In this document: positions 8,254 through 16,904 of the stretch, piece by piece
Position numbering within the stretch: position 1 is the stretch's first letter
How the letters are laid out: each line of letters opens with the position of its first letter
NCBI RefSeq assembly: GCF_000719095.1
Contig: NZ_JOEH01000011.1
Location: 124,001 to 188,000, forward strand
Source: Streptacidiphilus jeojiense
GTDB lineage: Bacteria > Actinomycetota > Actinomycetes > Streptomycetales > Streptomycetaceae
DNA: 64,000 nucleotides
Direction: 5' to 3'
Notes under the pieces: model-generated
Database searches by the model: none
What the model saw: the letters and a program-made list of their open reading frames with translations, nothing else
Told to the model about the DNA's origin: nothing
Position numbers and translations under genes: made by a program

Positions 8254-8676
8254 ATGTCCACGCTCTACACCACCGAAGCCCTCTCCACCGGCGACGGCCG
8301 CAACGGCGAGGTCCGCACCGACGACGGGGTGCTCGACGAACTCCTCGCGGTCCCCAAGGAGATGGGTGGCCCCGGTGGCGACCGGACCAACCCCGAGCAG
8401 CTCTTCGCGGCCGGCTACGCCGCCTGCTTCCACAACGGGATGCGCCTGATAGCGGCTCAGCAGAAGCTGAAGCTGGGCGAGTCGACCGTCCGGTCCACGG
8501 TGAGCCTGGTCACCCTGGACGACGGCGGCTTCTCCCTGGAGGTCGCACTCGCCGCACACCTGCCCGGCCTGGACCAGGCCACCGCCGACCAGCTGGTGCA
8601 GACCACCCACCAGGTCTGCCCGTACTCCAACGCCACCCGCGGGAACATCCCGGTCACCCTCACGGCGACCATCTGA
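8254..8676 (+). CDS. ohr: Ohr/OsmC organic hydroperoxide reductase
   Basis: A 140-residue Ohr-type peroxidase. The two redox cysteines are Cys58 (AACFHN) and Cys122 (VCPYSNA), with the conserved active-site Arg21 and Glu48. Ohr proteins reduce fatty-acid and other organic hydroperoxides using dihydrolipoyl proteins. The start at 8254 gives the canonical MSTLYTTEAL N terminus. In most bacteria ohr sits beside ohrR (MarR family); here the companion is an XRE/MmyB regulator immediately upstream. A strong hairpin terminates the pair. Confidence 0.93.
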   Translation: MSTLYTTEALSTGDGRNGEVRTDDGVLDELLAVPKEMGGPGGDRTNPEQLFAAGYAACFHNGMRLIAAQQKLKLGESTVRSTVSLVTLDDGGFSLEVALAAHLPGLDQATADQLVQTTHQVCPYSNATRGNIPVTLTATI

Positions 8677-8704
8677 TCCCGGACCGAGCCCGCGCCGTGC
8701 GGGC

Positions 8705-8738
8705 GGCCTGTGGGCGGCCTACGGGTCGCCCACAGGCC
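8705..8738 (+). terminator. hairpin terminator after ohr
   Basis: A perfect 12-bp stem, GGCCTGTGGGCG (8705-8716) / CGCCCACAGGCC (8727-8738), with a 10-nt loop, 28 bp after the ohr stop. Confidence 0.78.
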
Positions 8739-8798
8739 AGGTCTCGAACCCCGGGCCGAACGCGGGCCTCGACGAGCCGTACGGCATGATCCCCGTCT

Positions 8799-10121
8799 GT
8801 GACCACCACCAGCACACCCCGTGTCAGCTGCAGATCCTGCGGCTCGGATCTCACCAGCGATCCACGCTTCGTCCAGTGGTGCCCGTCCTGCGGCTGGAAC
8901 GCCAACCCCGGCGGCAACCAGGCCAAAGGGCGGACCGACCGGCTCCTGCGCAAGCTCAACACCCAGGCCGAGGAACGCCTCTACCGCAAGGTCACCGCTG
9001 ACCCCTCAACCCACCGGACACTGAGCATGGCCAGGATCGGTGCCTTCGCGATGGCCGGACTGGTCCACCTCGTCACGCTTGCACTGGCAGTCGGCGGTGT
9101 CTGGCTGCTCCTCTATCCCAGCTGGGTGGCGCGCGGGCTGGGCGTGTTGGCGCTCCTGCTCGCCGTCCATCAGCGTCCCCGGCTGGGGCCGAACCGCAAG
9201 GCGCGGAGGAGCATGCTCACCCTGGACCCGGCCGCGGCCCCGCGCCTGTATGCGCTGACCGAACGCGTCGCCGCGGAACTGGGCACCGCAGCACCCTCGG
9301 TGATCGTCGTAAACGGCTCGTACAACGCCTCCTATCTCAGGACCGGGGCGCGCAGGCGGGTGATGCTGTCCCTGGGCCTGCCGCTCTGGGAGGTCCTCAC
9401 CCCGGGCCAGCGTCTGGCCCTGCTCGGGCACGAACTGGGCCACGGCGCCAACGGCGACTCCCGGCAGGGGCTGTGGGTCGGCACTGCCCTGGCCTCGCTA
9501 CGGGAGTGGTACTACCTCTTTCGGCCCGGACGCCGCATGGTCGTCCCCGGGCGCGGGCGCGCCAGCGCCCAGAGCGGAATCGCCAGTCTCGGCGAGATGG
9601 TCGCCCGAGCCCTACTGGCCGTCTTCGCCGAACTCACCCTGCTTGCCCATCGCGTGCTGACCCGGCTCACCCTGCTGTCCGGACGGCGCGCCGAGTACCT
9701 GGCCGACGCGCTCTCGGCGCGCGTCGCCGGCCCGGACCGGACCGCCGAACTCCTGCAGGCGCTGACCATGGGCAGCGTCGTCGAGCACGTGCGGCAGAAG
9801 CGAAGGTTGACCACGGCCTCCCTGCCCCGCAGCCGCCGTGACAGCGGGGGGCCGGACCGGCGCGAGTCCAAGGACCTCTGGACCGAACTGCGGGAGCACC
9901 TTGCGTCCGTTCCACCCAGCGAGCGGGCCCGACGGCTGCTGGTGTCCCAACTCGACGACTCTGCGGTGGACTCCACCCACCCGCCGACACACCTGCGTCT
10001 CACCTATGTACAACAACTGCCGCCGAGCGAACCCACGGTCGCCGTCGGCGCCGACGAGGTTGCCGCGATCGAGAACGAACTGGCCGCCGCACGCACCGCG
10101 ATCGCCCACGCCCTGAGCTGA
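8799..10121 (+). CDS. membrane M48 metalloprotease with N-terminal zinc ribbon
   Basis: A 440-residue protein. An N-terminal four-Cys zinc ribbon (C11xxC14, C28xxC31) precedes a hydrophobic pair (about 80-123) and an M48 peptidase domain with zinc motif HELGH (H211, E212, H215) and a downstream Glu in AEYLADALSAR (about 297). This resembles HtpX/Ste24-type proteases, which degrade misfolded or stress-damaged membrane proteins. The zinc ribbon in front is an actinomycete variation that may serve regulation or partner binding. Translation starts at GTG 8799. It is monocistronic, followed by convergent tpg. Confidence 0.87.
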   Translation: MTTTSTPRVSCRSCGSDLTSDPRFVQWCPSCGWNANPGGNQAKGRTDRLLRKLNTQAEERLYRKVTADPSTHRTLSMARIGAFAMAGLVHLVTLALAVGGVWLLLYPSWVARGLGVLALLLAVHQRPRLGPNRKARRSMLTLDPAAAPRLYALTERVAAELGTAAPSVIVVNGSYNASYLRTGARRRVMLSLGLPLWEVLTPGQRLALLGHELGHGANGDSRQGLWVGTALASLREWYYLFRPGRRMVVPGRGRASAQSGIASLGEMVARALLAVFAELTLLAHRVLTRLTLLSGRRAEYLADALSARVAGPDRTAELLQALTMGSVVEHVRQKRRLTTASLPRSRRDSGGPDRRESKDLWTELREHLASVPPSERARRLLVSQLDDSAVDSTHPPTHLRLTYVQQLPPSEPTVAVGADEVAAIENELAAARTAIAHALS

Positions 10122-10166
10122 GGTGAGCTGAGCCGAGGTGAGTGCGCGAGCAATGGGATGGGTGCC

Positions 10167-10721
10167 TCAGTACGACAGGTCCAGGTAGTCGATCGTGTTC
10201 AGGTCGACGACCAGGCCCTGGGCGCGGCGGCCGCGGTCCTTGAAGTACATCTCCTGGAGGCCCTGGGCGACGATCGCGGCCAACTGCTGCTCGGTGGCTC
10301 CCGACGCGTGGGCGTCGAAGAGCTGTTGGGCGTAGGAGGGGGGCAGGTGTTCGGTGATCCGGCGCAGGCGGGGGTCGTCGGTGGAACCCGGGGCGGCCGT
10401 GAAGCCGAAGCGGGCGCGGGTCTCCACCGTGATGCCTCCGGTGTCGACCGCGCGCTTGACGGCGCGCCTGCGGATCAGCGGCTGCCAGCGGCGCTTCACC
10501 TCGGCGTCGATCCGGGTGGCGATGGCCTGCGGCGGATGCCTGCGGGTGCCCTTGAGGTAGCGCTCGACGGAGCGCTGCGAGACGCCCAGCAGTTGGGCCG
10601 TGGCCCTGGTCGTGCCCAACTGCTTGACCAGGAAGCCGACCCGGGCCGCGGTGGAGACCGGCGGCTTCCGGGTGAAGGTGTCCTCGGCCGCACGGTCCAG
10701 GCTGTCGCCGATCGTCCCCAT
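10167..10721 (-). CDS. tpg: telomere terminal protein Tpg
   Basis: A 184-residue protein matching the terminal protein family of linear Streptomyces replicons, which is covalently attached to the 5' chromosome ends and primes end-patching DNA synthesis. The N-terminal helix-turn-helix-like region (about 31-60, TTRATAQLLGVSQRSVERYL) fits the family. Thr114 occurs in PGSTDD, the position reported as the deoxynucleotidylated residue in the S. coelicolor/S. lividans protein. Length equals the family norm. It lies 9 bp after tap on the same strand, the conserved tap-tpg order, so both are probably coexpressed. Confidence 0.93.
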   Translation of the reverse strand: MGTIGDSLDRAAEDTFTRKPPVSTAARVGFLVKQLGTTRATAQLLGVSQRSVERYLKGTRRHPPQAIATRIDAEVKRRWQPLIRRRAVKRAVDTGGITVETRARFGFTAAPGSTDDPRLRRITEHLPPSYAQQLFDAHASGATEQQLAAIVAQGLQEMYFKDRGRRAQGLVVDLNTIDYLDLSY

Positions 10722-10730
10722 GGCGGTGTC

Positions 10731-12785
10731 CTACTCCCCGCCCGCGGCGGCGTCGGTGCCCTTGATGTGCCGGGCCGGATTGTGCGCCTGGTCCAGGAGT
10801 TGGGCCGCCCAGAGGAAGGACTGGCTGCCCTCGTGCTTGACCATGCCCGGGCTGACGCCCAGTCGGAACCCGCCCGGCATCGGCTTGCCGGTGGCCGGGT
10901 CGTACGGCAGCACGTCCAGCGGCGAGGGTCCCGGGGAGGGGTAGACCGCGCAGTCGGAGAGCACCGCGACCGGGTAGAGGTCAGCCTTGGTCGCCAGCGC
11001 CAGCATCTTGCGGTGCATGTTGATCCGCGCGGCTGAGATCACCGCGGCCCGGATGTCGGGGCGCCAGGTGGGCCGCTCCAGTGCGGGCCAGCGCTCGCCG
11101 GGCCGGTGCCGGGCGCCCTGGGGGCGCTCACGCAGCTTGCCGATGCCGCCCTTGACGGTGGCTTTGATCGCGGACAGCACCGCGGCCCGCCCCGGGTCGT
11201 GCTGCTTGTGCTGCTCCATCGCGGCCAGGAACTCGGCCGGCTCCATCCCCGAAGTGACGCCCAGTTCGGCCATGGTGGCCAGATAGGCGTCCCGCAGCCG
11301 CTGGTACCAGGGGTCCAGGTAGGGGCCGTGCTCCGGGCGCAGCCACCCCTCCAACGGGCGGACGTCGTACCCGAGTTCGACCGCGTAGGCGACCGTCGGG
11401 GTGGCGTACCAGGCCGGCCCCTGCGGCTGCGCGCCGTCAGGGGTGAACGGGTTGGGCAGCCGGGGGTCGAAGGAGATGTGCGAGAGGTCGACGAACCAGG
11501 ACCCGGGCAGCGTCTTGTCGAACGCCGGCTGCTGGACGTGGACCGGGGCGCCCAGTCCCAGATTGAGCCGGTTGGCGGCGGCCGCGAAGGCCATGTTGAC
11601 GTCCACGCCCACCGCCCACGGCAGCGCGCACTCGGCGTCGGTGAGCAGTTCCGGGTCGCGGATCCACTCGTAGGCCTCCTCGTCGAGGACCTCGCCCTCG
11701 GCCCGGCCCACCGCGACCGGATGCTCGTCCGGGGCCTCGGGCGGAGCCGGGTCGACCGCGGCCGCGAGCGAGCCGGGGACCGGTCCCGACTGCCAGACGC
11801 CGTCCTCCCCGCGCACCGCTCGGGTGGGCGGGCGCAGCGCGGACATCAACTCCAGGCCGGAGACGGCGGTGGAGCCACGCGGGGTGATCACCCTGGTCGC
11901 GTAGTCGCCGAGTACCTGGGCGAGTTCGGGCGGCGGCAGGGTGGCGGCGTCGTTCCAGGCGCGGGTGTCCAGCGCCTCCCAGGGCAGCACCGCGAGCTGG
12001 ACGCAACGGCGCCGACCGCCCTCGGCCGGACGGTAGATCCGGGCCCAGGGCCCGAACCCACGCTTCGTCAACTGCCATTTGGCCTTGGTGAGTTGCTTGA
12101 TGACGGGGTGGTTGTCGGGCAGCCGCAGACCGCGCCGGTCGGCCAACTCCGGCGGCAGTCCCAGCGATTCGGCGGCAGTAGCGGTGAGCACGACCAGCGG
12201 GTCGCCGTCCCGGCCGGAGCGGTGCAGCCGGGGGGAGCCGATCTGCGCCTGTTCCAGGGCCCACTCCACCAGCGCGGGAAGGGTACGGGCCGGGCAGTCC
12301 AGGACCAGACCGCCGATGCCGTAGGCGGTCCCGTCGCCGTCCAGGACCAGCAGCGGACCGTTGGCGAAGCGGCGCTCGCCCGGCTCCTCGGCGGCGGCCG
12401 GCGGGGCCGGGGCACGGCGCGCGGTCGTCGGCTGGGAACGTGCGGGTGCGGGAGCGGGGATCGACGGCTGTGCCGGGGCGGTGGCGGGCGCGGGCACCTG
12501 CGCGCCGGCCGCTGGTTCGGCAGCGGCCGGGAACCGCTCCGCCAGGCCCTCCAACAACCGCCGGTAGGCCTCCCGCTTGTCGCCCGACGGCTCGCTGCGG
12601 CCCTCCTCCCAGGCCTGCACCGACGCCGGACGGGTCCGCAGCGCCTGCGCCACCGCGGCCTCGGTGAGCCCGGCAGCCCGCCGCAGCCGCACCCGCTCCT
12701 CGGGGGCCGGCAGGACCTGGCCCGACTGCACCGCGGCCAGCAGGGCGTCGACGCCCGCGATCAGCGGGTCCGGCTGGTCGGGCAT
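10731..12785 (-). CDS. tap: telomere-associated protein Tap
   Basis: A 684-residue homologue of Tap, which binds the 3' overhang of Streptomyces telomeres and recruits Tpg. An N-terminal XRE-like helix-turn-helix (about 24-70, including LTEAAVAQALRTRPASVQAW) is joined by an Ala/Pro-rich linker (about 90-130) to a large conserved C-terminal region. It is somewhat shorter than the roughly 740-residue S. coelicolor protein. The ATG at 12785 follows a good ribosome site (GAAGGAGA). With tpg directly downstream the pair is intact and likely functional, arguing that this replicon is linear with archetypal telomeres. Confidence 0.93.
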   Translation of the reverse strand: MPDQPDPLIAGVDALLAAVQSGQVLPAPEERVRLRRAAGLTEAAVAQALRTRPASVQAWEEGRSEPSGDKREAYRRLLEGLAERFPAAAEPAAGAQVPAPATAPAQPSIPAPAPARSQPTTARRAPAPPAAAEEPGERRFANGPLLVLDGDGTAYGIGGLVLDCPARTLPALVEWALEQAQIGSPRLHRSGRDGDPLVVLTATAAESLGLPPELADRRGLRLPDNHPVIKQLTKAKWQLTKRGFGPWARIYRPAEGGRRRCVQLAVLPWEALDTRAWNDAATLPPPELAQVLGDYATRVITPRGSTAVSGLELMSALRPPTRAVRGEDGVWQSGPVPGSLAAAVDPAPPEAPDEHPVAVGRAEGEVLDEEAYEWIRDPELLTDAECALPWAVGVDVNMAFAAAANRLNLGLGAPVHVQQPAFDKTLPGSWFVDLSHISFDPRLPNPFTPDGAQPQGPAWYATPTVAYAVELGYDVRPLEGWLRPEHGPYLDPWYQRLRDAYLATMAELGVTSGMEPAEFLAAMEQHKQHDPGRAAVLSAIKATVKGGIGKLRERPQGARHRPGERWPALERPTWRPDIRAAVISAARINMHRKMLALATKADLYPVAVLSDCAVYPSPGPSPLDVLPYDPATGKPMPGGFRLGVSPGMVKHEGSQSFLWAAQLLDQAHNPARHIKGTDAAAGGE

Positions 12786-12891
12786 GGTGCGGAATCTCCT
12801 TCGGTGACGGCCGGCTGGCGGCGCACCTGGATGCTAACGCAGCGGAGGGGCCGTTCCACGGACCGCTGCCGCAGCGTGCAGACTGTCGTGC

Positions 12892-13437
12892 GTGAAGCCC
12901 ACCGCCGAGCAGCTCGCCGCCGCCCCCGACCTGACCATCCCCGACGTGATCGCCCCCGGACTACGGGTGCTGTTCTGCGGGATCAACCCGGGACTGTGGT
13001 CCGGAGCCACCGGCCACCACTTCGCCCGCCCCGGCAACCGCTTCTGGCCCGCACTGCACCTCAGCGGCTTCACCCCGCGCCAGCTGCAGCCGGAGGAGCA
13101 GGAGGAACTGCTGGCCTTCGGTCTGGGCATCACCAATGTCGTCGACCGCACCACCGCCAGGGCCGACGAACTGACGGCCGAGGAGTACCGGGACGGCGGC
13201 CTGGCACTGCGCGAGCGCGTGGAGCGGCTGCGCCCCCAGGCACTGGCCGTCCTCGGCATCGGTGCCTACCGGGTGGCCTTCGACGCCCCCAAAGCCGTGG
13301 TCGGCCCGCAGACCGCATCCCTCGGCGGAACAGCCGTCTGGGTGCTGCCCAACCCCAGCGGCCTCAACGCCCACTACACCCTGGCCGCCATCGCCGACCG
13401 CTTCCGCGAACTGCGGGAGGCCACGAGTCAGAGTTGA
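12892..13437 (+). CDS. mug: mismatch-specific DNA glycosylase (Mug-like)
   Basis: A 181-residue uracil-DNA-glycosylase superfamily protein of the MUG/TDG group, which excises U or modified T from G:U and G:T mismatches. Motif GINPGLWSGATGHHFARPGN (about 29-48) contains the catalytic-loop Asn, and NPSGLNAHY (about 155-163) is the DNA-intercalating motif. Start is GTG at 12892. It is divergent from tap, with about 100 bp between them. Deaminated cytosine repair is useful in a very GC-rich genome. No neighbours share its pathway. Confidence 0.9.
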   Translation: MKPTAEQLAAAPDLTIPDVIAPGLRVLFCGINPGLWSGATGHHFARPGNRFWPALHLSGFTPRQLQPEEQEELLAFGLGITNVVDRTTARADELTAEEYRDGGLALRERVERLRPQALAVLGIGAYRVAFDAPKAVVGPQTASLGGTAVWVLPNPSGLNAHYTLAAIADRFRELREATSQS

Positions 13438-13440
13438 TCA

Positions 13441-13898
13441 CGCCAGAGGGGTGTTATCGCAGATGAGAGCCAGCATGCAGAGAGGCACTCGGGCCACTCC
13501 TCGGAGGCGAACGAGTTACCTCAGCCGTACGAGGAGACCACCCGTCGCAAAACCTCGTACGCGGCGTCCTTCGCCCATGGGGAGCCGGACTACAACGGCC
13601 ACTACGACATCCCTGAACTCTGCGACATCTGCCCACTCGCACAGCTCCACCTCTGCAAGAGCAGGCATCAGGTACCGACAGCAGGCCAGATATAGGAAGT
13701 CGCACTCTCCCTGACGCCAGCGGCTTGGTGGTCGTTGACATCAAGGAGGGGGCGGCCGTCGTGTCCGGGCTCAGCGAAGAGCAACCGCGCTACTACCTGC
13801 AACATTCGCTTGGCTTCCAGGTACACGATGTTCGCCATCCTCACCGCGACCGGCGGCATGGCCGGTCGGACATCGGATGGAAGGAAGCGACTTCATGA
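13441..13898 (+). pseudogene. frameshifted gene remnant (family not assigned)
   Basis: No intact gene fills this 450-bp gap. Frame 1 (13441-13695) reads well as protein, with LCDICPLAQLHLC and TSYAASFAHGEPDYNGHYD, then hits TAG at 13693-13695. Coding sense continues one frame over, from about 13692 to the TGA at 13896-13898 (GLVVVDIKEGAAVVSGLSEE and YYLQHSLGFQVHDV). The second part ends in an ATGA overlap with the exonuclease gene, so the intact ancestor was probably its operon partner. The four-Cys cluster hints at a metal or Fe-S protein. Sequencing error is an alternative to decay. Confidence 0.5.
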
Positions 13899-14488
13899 CC
13901 GACTGGACGAGTCTTGACTACGTCGTCGTAGACGTCGAGGGCAACGGCCAGCACCCGCCCGACCTGGTGGAGCTGGCCGCCGTCCGAATCGTCGGGGGAA
14001 CCATCGGGTCGCTCTCCACATGGTTGGTACGGCCAAAGACGCCGATCACGCGCTTTGCCGAGTCGATCCACGGCATCAGCAACGAGCAGGTGTCCGCGCT
14101 CCCAGTGTTCGAGGACATCAAGGGTGAGGTGCTGGGAGCCCTGGATGGTGACGCCCTGGTTGCTCACAACGCACACGTCGACGTCGGTGTTCTTCAGCGC
14201 AAGCTGGGCGACTGGCAATGCCCGGAGGTGTTCGACACTCTCAAGCTGGCCCGTCGCCTGATCCCGCACCAGATGAGCTACAAGCTCGGTGCCCTGGTCG
14301 AGGCGTACAAGCTGGCCGAGGGGATGCCTGCGGATCTCACGCCGCACCGGGCGACGTATGACGTACTGGTAGCCGCGCATCTGTTCATCCACATGGCGAA
14401 TCCGCCCGGGATGGAGCCGCTGACGCTCGAAGCTCTCCGCAACCACCCACCGGGAGGAGAAGGTGATGAAGCTGCGACCCTTTTCTAA
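13895..14488 (+). CDS. DEDDh 3'-5' exonuclease (DnaQ/RNase T fold)
   Basis: A 197-residue exonuclease with all three Exo motifs: Exo I DVEGNG (DxE, residues about 13-18), Exo II HNAHVDVGVL (about 90-99) and Exo III HRATYDV (H-x4-D, about 154-160). It should remove 3' nucleotides from DNA or RNA using two metal ions. ATG 13895 is preferred over the upstream in-frame ATG at 13877 because GGAAGGAAG is well spaced before it and the start overlaps the upstream remnant stop (ATGA). A stand-alone proofreading or repair nuclease is likely; no polymerase gene is nearby. Confidence 0.88.
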   Translation: MTDWTSLDYVVVDVEGNGQHPPDLVELAAVRIVGGTIGSLSTWLVRPKTPITRFAESIHGISNEQVSALPVFEDIKGEVLGALDGDALVAHNAHVDVGVLQRKLGDWQCPEVFDTLKLARRLIPHQMSYKLGALVEAYKLAEGMPADLTPHRATYDVLVAAHLFIHMANPPGMEPLTLEALRNHPPGGEGDEAATLF

Positions 14489-14564
14489 CCACGAGCAGCG
14501 CCCCTTTGCATGTCCTCGCGCGGGGGCGAGGCCAGGGAGCGCGACGCGTTGAAGGCCGGACCAG

Positions 14565-15425
14565 TCAGCTCGGACGCCGCGAGACCATGAGCCGGCCGCC
14601 CGGACAGGCGCTGTCCCAGGCAGCCGGGTCCTGGAGGGGGCGGGTCAAGCACCGGTACTGCACCAGGTCCGATCGCTCGGACAAAGTCAGCATCCTCGGC
14701 TCGCCGAGGATGCTCCGGTCTGAGTCGAGGTCCTCGTCGACGTCAAAGTGGAAGGCGGCATCGGTGAGGTAGTCACGGCGGAAGTCCGTCTTCCACTGCG
14801 AGTTGTGGCCCCAACCCAGCGACCCGTCGAAGGTCTCCCGGTAGCGGCGCATGAAGACATCGTGGAGCAGCGACTTGTCTGCGATGCCCGCGACCAGATG
14901 CCGGGTGCCGGCGCGAACCGTCACACCGGTGCGACTGAACAGCAACTCCCCGAACATCAGTCCTGGCCAGACCGTCCCGGTAATCTCGATCGGAGCCTGC
15001 GGATGCTCGTCCTGCTCGACGTGGACGACCTCGTGGAAGAACGGCTCGAATGCGATGTTGCCGATCGGAGCCATGCCGAGTCGGGCGAAGGCCGTCAGGT
15101 ACTGGTCGCGGTTGATATGCGGCCAGCGCTCAGGCTCGTGGATGTCATGCGCCCAGGGGGTCTCAGAACCGGGCGGCAACAGCGGCTGGAGCTTGTAGAT
15201 CAGCGCGTCGCTGACGCGGCTGAGCGCGTATGCCGTCTCCAGGGGATCGCCGAACTCGTACTCGGTCCGCTTCCACCCGCCGAAGACGGCCAGCGGCGAG
15301 AGGGCCTCCCGGACGACTTCGGCGTGCTCGTCCAGCCACGGCTCGACGACGCTGAGGAAGACGTCTACGCCCTGGTACTCCTCCACGGCGCAGAAAAGTC
15401 GGCGGACACGCAGTGCTGGGATCAC
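14565..15425 (-). CDS. hypothetical protein
   Basis: A protein of about 286 residues from GTG 15425, not assigned to a family. It has no signal peptide or membrane span, but two regions look structured: FLSVVEPWLDEHAEVVREAL near the N terminus and an acidic stretch HFDVDEDLDSDRSI near the C terminus. A FFHEVVHVEQDEH segment in the middle could bind metal. The open frame continues upstream to 15620 with low-quality sequence containing a second ATG, so the start is uncertain. GC is slightly lower than in neighbours, consistent with accessory DNA. It faces the exonuclease gene convergently. Confidence 0.5.
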   Translation of the reverse strand: MIPALRVRRLFCAVEEYQGVDVFLSVVEPWLDEHAEVVREALSPLAVFGGWKRTEYEFGDPLETAYALSRVSDALIYKLQPLLPPGSETPWAHDIHEPERWPHINRDQYLTAFARLGMAPIGNIAFEPFFHEVVHVEQDEHPQAPIEITGTVWPGLMFGELLFSRTGVTVRAGTRHLVAGIADKSLLHDVFMRRYRETFDGSLGWGHNSQWKTDFRRDYLTDAAFHFDVDEDLDSDRSILGEPRMLTLSERSDLVQYRCLTRPLQDPAAWDSACPGGRLMVSRRPS

Positions 15426-15628
15426 GCAATGCAGCGTAGGGAGCCTCGCCGGTGCGGTCGACTGGGTTTCCCACGGGCCGGCTTCAGGGTGCTGTGGCGG
15501 CAGCCGGAGTTCGCAGCAGACATTCAGGCCATCGGCGACCAGCGTGTCCAGGGCAGCTGCCTGCTCGCCAGCACAGTGTTGGAAATCATGTGGAGTCTGT
15601 GGAGGGCGGCGGAACCGCACCCGGAAAG

Positions 15629-15667
15629 CCCTCAGGGGCGTGGCCGGGTCGGCCGCGCCCCTGAGGG
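15629..15667 (-). terminator. hairpin terminator of the Rpf-NlpC/P60 gene
   Basis: A strong stem CCCTCAGGGGCG...CGCCCCTGAGGG extended by GGCC/GGCC (one mismatch), loop GGGTC, 20 bp beyond the stop codon at 15688. Confidence 0.8.
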
Positions 15668-15687
15668 GTGGAGAGGGTGGTGCTGCG

Positions 15688-16899
15688 TCAGCTGATGCGG
15701 CCCGCGAAGTCGGGGGCCCAGTTGCTGATGGTGTCGGTCTTCACGCCGGAGCTGGGGTTGGCGGCCTCGACGTACTCGCCGTTGCCGACGTAGATCGCCA
15801 CGTGGTAGGCGCCGGAGGCGGTGCCGTCGCTGGACCAGAACAGCAGGTCGCCGACCTGGAGCGAGTCCAGGGAGACCCGGGTGCTGGCGGCGGCCTGCTC
15901 CTCGCTGGTGCGGGGGGCGGAGATGCCGGCCTTGGCCAGGGCGGCCTGGACCAGACCGGAGCAGTCCCAGCCGGCGTCGCTGGTGCCGCCGTAGACGTAG
16001 GACTCGCCGACCTTCGACAGGGCGAAGGAGGCGGCCGCGGCCATCCCGGTGCTGGAGGAGCTGGAGGAGGCGTCGCTCGCGGTGGTGCTGCTCGAGGAGG
16101 AGCTGCTGGACGAGGAGCTGCTCGAGTCGCTGCTGGACGTGGTGGCCGAAGCGTCGGTGGCCGAGTCCGAGCTGCTGCTGGAGGACGAGGCCGAGGAGCT
16201 GCCCAGGGTCAGCTTCTGGCCCGGGTAGATCACGTCGGGGCCCGAGGTGAGCACCGAGCGGTTCAGCGCGTAGAGGCGCTGCCAGCCGCCGGAGACGTTC
16301 TCCTTGGCCGCGATGGTCGACAGCCAGTCGCCGGCGACGACGGTGTAGCTGCCGCTGCTCGCGGTGGTCGAGGAGGACGAGTCCGAGGACGAGGAGTCGG
16401 TGGACGCGGAGCTGGACGAGGACGAGTCCGAGGAGGAACTGCTGGACGAGTCCGAGGAGGAGCTCGACGAGGAGCTGGAGGAGGACGAGGTGTCCACCGA
16501 GGCAGCGGCGCCGCCCTGGGTGAGACCGGCCTGCGGCCCGCAGACCGGCCAGGCGGTCGGACCCTGCGAGGCCAGGACCTTCTCGGCGACCGCGATCTGC
16601 TGGTCCTTGGTGGCCTGGTCGGCGGTGGAGGCGTACTGGGTGCCGCCGTAGGCGGCCCAGGTGGACGCCGAGAACTGCAGACCGCCGTAGTAGCCGTTGC
16701 CGGTGTTGATGGACCAGTCGCCCGAACTCTCGCACTGGGCGACCTTGTCCCAGGTGGAGACGGTCGCGGCGGAGGCGGTGGTGGCGGTGACCAGCGGGAC
16801 GGCCAGGCCGACGCCGGCCAGGCCGGTGGCCGCGATGAGGCGCTGGGCGGTGGTGCGTCGGGTCTTCGTGGCGCGGTGACGCCCGTGGACGGACAGCAT
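15688..16899 (-). CDS. secreted Rpf-LysM-NlpC/P60 cell-wall hydrolase
   Basis: A 403-residue exported protein with three peptidoglycan modules. A signal peptide (1-45, twin Arg and ending TASAA) precedes a resuscitation-promoting-factor transglycosylase domain (46-121; catalytic Glu57 in [12 protein letters not shown] and paired cysteines 56 and 120). A Ser/Asp linker leads to LysM (about 183-233, [13 protein letters not shown]), then a second poly-Ser linker and NlpC/P60 (about 285-403; Cys in WDCSGLV near 312, His near 366). It should cut both glycan and stem peptide. The c-di-AMP riboswitch upstream matches regulation of Streptomyces rpfA and other wall hydrolases. Rpf plus NlpC/P60 in one chain is unusual. 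Confidence 0.92.
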   Translation of the reverse strand: MLSVHGRHRATKTRRTTAQRLIAATGLAGVGLAVPLVTATTASAATVSTWDKVAQCESSGDWSINTGNGYYGGLQFSASTWAAYGGTQYASTADQATKDQQIAVAEKVLASQGPTAWPVCGPQAGLTQGGAAASVDTSSSSSSSSSSSSDSSSSSSSDSSSSSSASTDSSSSDSSSSTTASSGSYTVVAGDWLSTIAAKENVSGGWQRLYALNRSVLTSGPDVIYPGQKLTLGSSSASSSSSSSDSATDASATTSSSDSSSSSSSSSSSSSTTASDASSSSSSTGMAAAASFALSKVGESYVYGGTSDAGWDCSGLVQAALAKAGISAPRTSEEQAAASTRVSLDSLQVGDLLFWSSDGTASGAYHVAIYVGNGEYVEAANPSSGVKTDTISNWAPDFAGRIS

Positions 16900-16904
16900 G
16901 AAGC

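Noticed and set aside
16364..16651. Acidic Glu/Asp-rich plus-strand frame
   Set aside because: It is the complement of the poly-Ser linker codons of the Rpf-NlpC/P60 gene.
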